From: Chloroflexota bacterium
GTDB lineage: Bacteria > Chloroflexota > Anaerolineae > Aggregatilineales > Aggregatilineaceae
DNA: 5,233 bases
Direction of reading: 5' to 3'
NCBI GenBank assembly: GCA_016234525.1
Contig: JACRBK010000629.1
Location: 1 to 5,233, forward strand
Part shown: in pieces, positions 1-5,233 of the stretch
Position numbering within the stretch: the first letter of the stretch is position 1
Layout of the letters: each line of letters starts with the position of its first letter
The notes under the pieces: model-generated
The model's database searches: none
What the model was told of the DNA's origin: nothing
What the model saw: only the letters and a program-made list of their open reading frames with translations
Program-made: the position numbers and the translations under genes

Positions 1-75
1 ACTCTGCCGATCCGGTATCTGGTGCTGGTGAGCGCCTCGTTCGGCAGCATTAACCTGGCCTTCAACCAGATCGAC
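1..75 (+). other. C-terminal tail of the M4 propeptide (PepSY-like end)
   Basis: Residues 1-25 (RYLVLVSASFGSINLAFNQI at the core) match the shape of the last strands of PepSY-type propeptides in M4 proteases, where a hydrophobic strand is followed by a short 'VDA.tG.i...fnqi' turn and strand. In this family the propeptide acts as an intramolecular chaperone and inhibitor and is then cut off. The stretch of about residues 26-60 that follows is poorly conserved and probably contains the processing site, but the exact bond cannot be placed. The FTP domain and signal peptide expected further upstream are outside the window. The call rests on pattern memory over a short stretch and on its position just before the catalytic domain. 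Confidence 0.6.
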
Positions 76-3000
76 ACGTTTTGGGAAGAGCCGGGTGCGG
101 CGCGTGTTCAGACGGAACAATTGATCCCTGAGACGGGCATTTCATCTGACCTAGCCTACCGGCTGCCGAACCATGCAAATCCGCCCGGCGCAACTTACAA
201 CTCTCACCATACCGCCGACCTCACGGGTACAGGGTCCAGCACGCTGGTGTGCAGCACGCCGCCCACCGCCCTGACGGGAGCCGGGTCGTGCGATGGAACT
301 GGTTCAGCGACCCGCGCCAATGCAGCGCATTATTTCGCATACAACACCGTCAATTATTATGACAGCCATCATCAGCGCAACAGCATTAACAATGCCGGAC
401 TGAATCTGATCTCCAATGTCGATTACCGGGAAGAGGCTGGCATCCCGTATGAAAACGCCTACTGGGATGGCACGCAGATGGTGTATGGCGATGGGGATGT
501 CTTTACCGTAGACGATGTAATCGGGCATGAACTATCGCACGGCGTGACTCAGTACGAGTCTAACCTGTTCTATTTTTACGAGTCGGGCGCGATGAACGAA
601 ATGTTCTCCGACATTTTCGGAGAATTCACCGACCAATGGAACGGGATCAACAGCACCGGCGGCACGGAATCCGTCGCCCAAAAGTGGCTCATCGGCGAAG
701 ATATGTCCATCGGCGCAATGCGTAACATGGCGAATCCGCCATCGGGCAGCCCAGCCCAGCCGGATCGCACCCAAAGCGGCCTGTACTTTCAGGGAACTGG
801 GGACAACGGCGGGGTGCATTACAACTCAGGTGTAGGCAACAAAGCCGCCTACCTGCTGGCCGTCGGCGGAACCTTCAACGGGTATACCATTACGGCTTTG
901 GGCAATGATAAAACCTCGGCCATCTTCTACGAAGTCAACACGACGCTGCTCACCTCCGGGGCCGAATACAACGTGTTAGGGGTCGCATTGGTGCAGGCGT
1001 GTAACAACATCCGTTCGGGGGCTAATCCGTTGGGCATCACTGCCGCGGACTGCACCGAAGTGGATGAGGCCGTCCACGCCACCGAAATGCACATCGATCC
1101 GGTCGCGAGTATTGACTGGACGCCGAGCGCGGCCCTCTGCCCCACGGCAGGAGACGTTGTCACAGAAGCACTCTTTAGCACCACATTTGAGGGTGATGGG
1201 GGCGCAACCCTGGCTGGCTTCACGGATGGCGTTATCATCAATCCCACGACGATGCCAACAACCAGCGCCTGGCAGGAAGCGATGGATACAGGTGTACCGT
1301 ATGCTATCAGCGGCGTGCGATCTGCTTTCGGCGTCAATCATCCTGGTCTTTATGGAGCCAGCAATTCGGTGGATTACGACGCCTTCACACGGTTGACATC
1401 CGCTGTGGCTCTCCCCGCAGGCAGTGCCTATTACCTGTACTTCGATCATGCCTTTGGTTTTGAACAATGGGAAGACTTTTTCGGTGACGTTTGGGAACCT
1501 GACGGCGGTGTGCTTGAATACTCGACGGCTGGTTCCGGTGGTCCCTGGACGGATGCTGGGGCATTGTTCCAGGCCGGACAAAACTACAACGGTGTAGTGG
1601 AGTCTGACACGGGAATGGCTCCGCTGGAAGGGCGCTCAGCGTTCATTGTAGACAGTCACGGCTACGTCTCCTCACGCTACAACCTGACCTCGCTAGCCGG
1701 ACAGAATGTTTGGTTCCGCTGGCGTATCGGCGGCGATTCATTTGGCTACCTGGGATGGTGGCTGGACAACGTTCAGATTTACCGGTGCGCCCCCAGCGCA
1801 CCAGAGATCGCGGCAGAGGGCCACAGCGCTACCCCTATCAGCGACGGCGGAACCTACAACATGGGGACCACCCCGCTCGGTACGGCGTTGGTCCGCACGA
1901 TCACGGTGCGCAACGTAGGCAGCCTGCCGCTAACGATCTCCACTAACCCGCCAACCATCACGGGCGACTTCACCGCCGGAAACTTTGGCACAACCACCAT
2001 CGCAGGCGGAAGTTCGACCACCTTCAGCCTCACCTGCAACGCCAGCACGCTCGGATCGCCGGTAGTTGGCACAGTGTCATTCGGCAACAACGACAGCAAC
2101 GAAAACCCGTTCAACTTCACGGTCAATTGTACCGTGACTGCGCCAGAGATCGCGGTAGAAGGCCACAGCGCCACCGCAATCAACGACGGCGGAATCTATG
2201 AGATGGGAACCACCCCGCTCGGAGAACCGCTGGTACGCACCATCACAGTGCGCAATACGGGCACGGCGACTTTAAGCATCACGACCAATCCCCCCACCGT
2301 CACGGGCAACTTCACGGCGGGAACCTTCGCCGCTACCTCTATCGCGGCAGGAACATCTACCACCTTCAACCTGACCTGTACTGCCGCCGCCCTGGGATCG
2401 CCCATCGAGGGCACCGTATCCTTTGCCAATAACGACGCCAACGAAAACCCGTTCAATTTTACGGTTCGTTGTAATGTTGCGTCGCCAGAAATCGAAGTCC
2501 GCGCGCCAGATGACAGTCTCATCAACGACGGCGGGACTTACAGCCTGGGCAGCACTACCCTGGGCGTGCCGATCACCCAAACGATCAGGGTCAACAGCAT
2601 CGGGTCCGATCCGGTGATCATCTCCGACGATCCGCCCATCGTCAGCACGGGATTTAGCGCCGGAAATTTTGGCTCTACTACCATCGCCGCCGGAGACTTC
2701 ACGACTTTCGATCTGACTTGTGACGCAACGGCGGGAGGATCGCCGGTCACCGGTACGGTGTCATTCGGCAACAACGACACCAACGAAAATCCCTTCAACT
2801 TTACTGTGACTTGCACCGTCACTGCCCCGGAGATCGAGGTCAGGTCGCCAGACAATACCCTGATCAGCGATGGCAGCCTTTATCACCTGGGCAGCACACC
2901 GATGGGTGTCCCGCTCACACGGATCATCACCGTCAAGAATACGGGAACTGGCTCAGCGACGTTGATTCTTTCCAGCACAGCGCCCACCGTCACCGGACCC

Positions 3001-5233
3001 TATTCTGCCGGAAATTTTGGCTCAACCGCCATCGCGCCGGGATTTTCCACCACCTTTGACCTGACCTGCAACGCGACCATCGCCGGGACAAATGTCAGCG
3101 GCAACCTCTCGTTCGGCAATAACGACACCAACGAGAACCCGTTTAACTTTATGGTGGCGTGTAATGTCACGGTCCCAGAGATCGCGGTGGAGGGCCATTT
3201 GGCCGTTGCCATCAACGATAATGGCAGTTATGACCTGGGCACTACCTCACTAAGCCAGCCGCTCACCCGCACGATCACGGTACACAATACGGGCGGCGCG
3301 CCGCTGACGATCTCTACTAATCCGCCCACCGTCACTGGCGATTTTTCCGCCGGGAATTTCGGTTCGCTCACCGTCGCGGCAGGTTCGTCTACCACCTTTG
3401 ATCTGACGTGTAACGCCTCCGCATTGGGCACAGCTAACGGCACTGTTTCGTTTGGCAACAGTGACAGCAACGAGAATCCGTTTAACTTTAGCATCGCTTG
3501 CACCACCATCGTTCCGTTGGATCCCCCGGCGCTGCTGCTGCCTGCGGACGGCATCTTGACCAATGACAATACGCCGGTCTTGAGCTGGTCCCCAGTGACC
3601 AACGCGCAGTCCTACAACTATGCGATCAGTGAAGCGGCGGATATGAGCGGCGCGGTTCAGCTCGGCACAACATCTGAAACCACCTACACGGCTGATCCGG
3701 TGCTGGATGATGACACAACCTACTATTGGCATGTGCGGGCCGTCGGCCCTGGCGGGACGACTACCAGCGCGTGGAGCGAGACGCGCAGCTTTACGGTTGA
3801 TCTGCTGCGCCCGGCAGTGCCGGTCTTGAGTTCGCCGAAAGATCGCAGCAATACCACCGACACTACGCCGAAATTCAGTTGGAGCAAACCCAGCGGAACG
3901 ACGCAGTTCCACCTGGAAGTGGACGACGATCCCACCTTCGGCACCCCGATCAATCTCGGCGCGACGCTGTTCCTCACGAACAGTTATACCGTCCCGACTC
4001 TGAACGCCCTGCCCTATGGCGGTTACTACTGGCGCGTGCAGGCCGGGAACGCGGCGGGCCTGTGGAGCGATTGGAGCGTGGTCCGGCGCTTTACGATCAC
4101 GCTGCTCAAAGCTCCAGCCAATACCGCCCACATCACCGATACCACGCCGACCTTCAGTTGGACTAAACCCACCGGCGCGCTGGCCTTTGAGTTCCAACTC
4201 GACAATAACGAGAACCTGGGCAGCCCGGAGATCGGCCCGATCGGGACCGGCACGAATGCCACCTTCACTCCCGCTGCTGTTCTTCTCCCCGGTCAATACT
4301 GGTGGAGTGTGCGTGTCCAAACGATCAACGGCTGGAGCGCGTGGATGCCCGCCTGGACATTGACGATCACAGCGCCGCCCAACGTCAAACCCACGCTGGA
4401 CCAACCAGCCAACGGCGCGATCCTGGCGGATACGACGCCTGACTTCCACTGGGGAACGGTCCCGGATGGGCATCACTACCAGATTCAGATCGACAATACC
4501 AGCAATTTCAGCAGCCCGGCGCAAGATATGACCCTGGCCGCTGGTCTGACCAACTACACTGCGGCGCCACCGCTGCCCGATGGCGGCAAATATTACTGGC
4601 GCGTGCGGGCGATCAATGCGACAGGTGTGGCAGGCGCGTGGAGCAGTACCTCCAACTTCACGCTGGCCCAGTTAGCCGCCCCTACTCTACTTTTGCCCAC
4701 CAATAAGTTCGTCACCGCCGATACGACACCTGCGTTTGGCTGGAACGGGGTGGCGGGCGCAAGCAGCTATACGATCCAGATCAGCACAGACGCCAACTTT
4801 GTCACGGTCAATCACCAGGGCAGCGCGGCGGGAACCAGCTATACCGTTCCTGATCCGAGCGCTCTACCTGCGGGTGTGTATAACTGGCGCGTGCAGGCGA
4901 TCAATGGATCGGGCGTCGCGGGCAAGTGGAGCAGCAAACGGACCTTCACGGTAGACCTTGTCGGTCCGGCGGCACCTGTCCTCAGCAGCCCGGCGCTGTA
5001 CTCCGGCACGCCCGACACGACGCCTACCTTCAAATGGGCAGCGTCCTCCGGCGCGAAACTGTATCGCATCCAGGTGACGCTCGAAGACGACTATGAATTC
5101 GATGATCCGATCTTCACCGAAACGTCGACTACAACCAGCTATACCCCTCTGAATCCGCTGGCCTATGAATTCTATGTCTGGCGTGTTCAGGCGCAGGATG
5201 CGGTAGGCAACTGGGGACCGTACAGCCCACTTG
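1..5233 (+). CDS. Giant multidomain thermolysin-like (M4) metalloprotease with ASH and FN3-like repeats, partial at both ends
   Basis: Frame +1 is open from the first to the last base (1744 codons plus one base), with no stop and no visible start, so the gene runs past both edges. Domain order by residue: propeptide tail 1-25; M4 catalytic domain about 60-363; jelly-roll domain about 389-596; five ASH-type Ig-like repeats 601-1171; six FN3-like modules from 1172 to the edge. The expected role is hydrolysis of peptide bonds in extracellular proteins by a zinc-dependent mechanism. M4 enzymes are normally exported with a signal peptide and an autoprocessed propeptide; only the end of the propeptide can be seen here. 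The 16 cysteines (84, 97, 334, 351, 380, 596 and two in each ASH repeat) are an even set suited to disulfides outside the cytoplasm. At over 1744 residues it is several times longer than thermolysin (316 mature residues). No frameshift or internal stop is present. The family call is firm; the substrate, anchoring and host are unknown. The style resembles Chloroflexota exoproteases. Confidence 0.95.
178..1092 (+). other. Thermolysin-like M4 zinc metallopeptidase catalytic domain
   Basis: The zinc-binding motif HELSH is at residues 176-180 (bases 526-540), with E177 as the general base. The third zinc ligand is E200 in GAMNEMFSD, exactly 20 residues after H180 as in thermolysin (H146 to E166), and D204 matches D170. 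Y191 matches Y157. The substrate-backbone site NAYW (152-155) matches N112-A113. R241 in GAMRNM matches R203. DNGGVH at 268-273 supplies D268 and H273, matching D226 and H231, the transition-state histidine. NSGVGNKAAYLL follows as in the family, and the helical C-terminal half runs to about residue 363. All main catalytic residues are present, so an active endopeptidase is expected. The thermolysin double-calcium ligands are only partly kept: D172, D211 and E233 are present, but D185 and E187 are replaced by K228 and L230. Two extra cysteine pairs (84/97 and 334/351) may form disulfides. The N-terminal limit is approximate. Confidence 0.95.
1165..1788 (+). other. Jelly-roll beta domain, immune inhibitor A / MAM-like
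   Basis: Residues about 389-596 begin with a 'LFSTTFEGD' strand, typical of domains appended to secreted proteases in which 'fe.g' opens a beta sandwich. Later come YYLYFDHAFGFE (436-447), a 'GGVLEYS' strand with a 'GGPWTDAG' turn, GRSAFIVDSHGYVSSRYNL and the closing 'VWFRWRIGGDS...GWWLDNVQIYRC'. This order (distinct tyrosine/phenylalanine strand, 'LEYSt..G..W.dag', 'vrfRfrigtDs...GWwiDnv.iy.C') is what I recall from the immune inhibitor A-type and MAM-like jelly rolls. Such domains are thought to bind carbohydrate or protein, or to help substrate recognition; no binding site can be named here. C380 just before and C596 at the end could close the domain by a disulfide. Its position directly after the catalytic domain is common in large bacterial M4 proteases. 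Confidence 0.7.
1801..3513 (+). repeat. Five tandem ASH / 'choice-of-anchor D' type Ig-like repeats (113-116 residues each)
   Basis: Units start at PEI: 1801-2142 (114 aa), 2143-2484 (114), 2485-2826 (114), 2827-3174 (116) and 3175-3513 (113). Each follows one plan: 'PEIxV', an 'I[NS]D.g.Y.(L/M)G(ST)T' turn, 'TRTITVRNTG' or a variant, 'TNPPTVTGDFSAGNFG', 'IAAGSSTTFDLTC', 'GTVSFGNND.NENPFNF' and a final 'VxC'. The 'xNxG' strand and the 'NDxxENPF' signature are characteristic of the ASPM-SPD2-Hydin-like family found in bacterial surface proteins, where they act as spacers or adhesion modules. Every unit has two cysteines, after the F(S/N/D)LT strand and in the last strand, 30 or 31 residues apart: C679/C710, C793/C824, C907/C938, C1023/C1054, C1137/C1167. 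Similarity is visible at DNA level as well, pointing to tandem duplication. Specific ligands are unknown. Confidence 0.88.
3514..5233 (+). repeat. Six tandem FN3-like modules (sixth cut by the window edge)
   Basis: Approximate units are 3514-3801, 3802-4101, 4102-4371, 4372-4668, 4669-4956 and 4957-5233 (partial), each 90-100 residues. Each has an early 'P..g....DTTPxFxW' segment (NDNTPVLSW, TDTTPKFSW, TDTTPTFSW, ADTTPDFHW, ADTTPAFGW, PDTTPTFKW), then a 'Y.iqid....F' strand, a 'T.YT.....L' loop, a 'YYWRVxA' strand and a 'G..s.WS...xFT(V/I)' closing strand. This is the fibronectin type III-like beta sandwich often seen in long bacterial surface proteins and glycan-degrading or proteolytic exoenzymes, where it serves as spacer or binding module. 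No cysteine occurs in the whole stretch, in contrast to the preceding repeats. More modules or an anchoring domain may follow beyond the window. Confidence 0.85.

Noticed and set aside
1..400. A translation start or promoter near the left edge
   Set aside because: The frame already codes for a propeptide-like tail from the first base, and no in-frame ATG with a ribosome binding site precedes the catalytic domain, so the start is upstream of the window.
1064..1396. A + strand off-frame ORF of 110 residues (others at 1706-1946, 2423-2617, 2811-3059, 3879-4363 and 4736-4954)
   Set aside because: They are out of frame with the domain-bearing frame, low in recognisable structure and rich in arginine, serine and proline, as expected of shadow frames at this GC.
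976..1581. A 201-residue antisense ORF, with overlapping antisense ORFs at 304-528, 532-819 and 927-1337
   Set aside because: They overlap the conserved protease and jelly-roll coding sequence, including the zinc motif region, and show no family features of their own.
1801..3513. Regularly spaced DNA repeats of about 342 bases considered as a CRISPR array or non-coding satellite
   Set aside because: Units are far too long for CRISPR, diverge mostly in ways that keep the protein pattern, and stay in frame with 113-116 codons each. They are protein domain repeats.
1854..3602. A series of antisense ORFs of 71-124 residues sharing a 'TVKLNGFSL.SLLPN' motif, looking like a family of small repeated genes
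   Set aside because: The spacing equals the ASH repeat length, and the motif is the reverse complement of the conserved 'GNNDxNENPFNFTV' codons. They are shadows of the sense repeats.
3250..4524. A 424-residue antisense open frame, the longest closed ORF in the window
   Set aside because: It lies wholly opposite the FN3-like modules and the last ASH repeat, reads as an arginine-rich sequence with no recognisable domain, and arises from the codon bias of the sense gene. The sense frame has clear conserved modules over the same stretch.
1..5233. A new multi-gene system (defence, toxin, secretion or mobile element) within the window
   Set aside because: Only one gene is present. No second coding region, inverted repeat, att site, tRNA or transposase could be found on either strand.

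Overview
The whole window lies inside one very large protein-coding gene on the + strand. Frame +1 reads through all 1744 complete codons without a stop. Neither the start nor the stop codon is in the window, so both ends are partial. No second gene, RNA gene, mobile element, promoter or terminator can be supported. Residue numbers below count from window base 1 (residue n starts at base 3n-2).

Layout: (1) bases 1 to about 75 look like the tail of a thermolysin-type propeptide; (2) to about base 1092 there is a family M4 (thermolysin-like) metalloprotease domain with all main zinc-binding and catalytic residues in place; (3) about 1165-1788 is a beta-rich domain of the immune inhibitor A / MAM-like jelly-roll type; (4) 1801-3513 holds five tandem Ig-like repeats of 113-116 residues, of the ASH / 'choice-of-anchor D' type, each with an invariant cysteine pair; (5) 3514-5233 holds at least six fibronectin type III-like modules of about 90-100 residues with no cysteine, the sixth cut by the window edge.

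The product is inferred to be a secreted or surface-displayed zinc endopeptidase carried on a long stalk of Ig/FN3 modules. The modules probably serve for adhesion, substrate binding or spacing. Paired cysteines and a propeptide tail both fit an extracytoplasmic location, but the signal peptide and any C-terminal anchor lie outside the window.

The organism is most likely a bacterium of moderately high GC. The protease sequence style and its coupling to a jelly-roll domain, ASH repeats and 'DTTPxFxW' FN3-like modules recall large exoproteases of Chloroflexota (Anaerolineae and relatives). That assignment is from memory of such proteins and is not proven here. I see no evidence for a novel multi-gene system; what is notable is the domain architecture and the internal repeat history.
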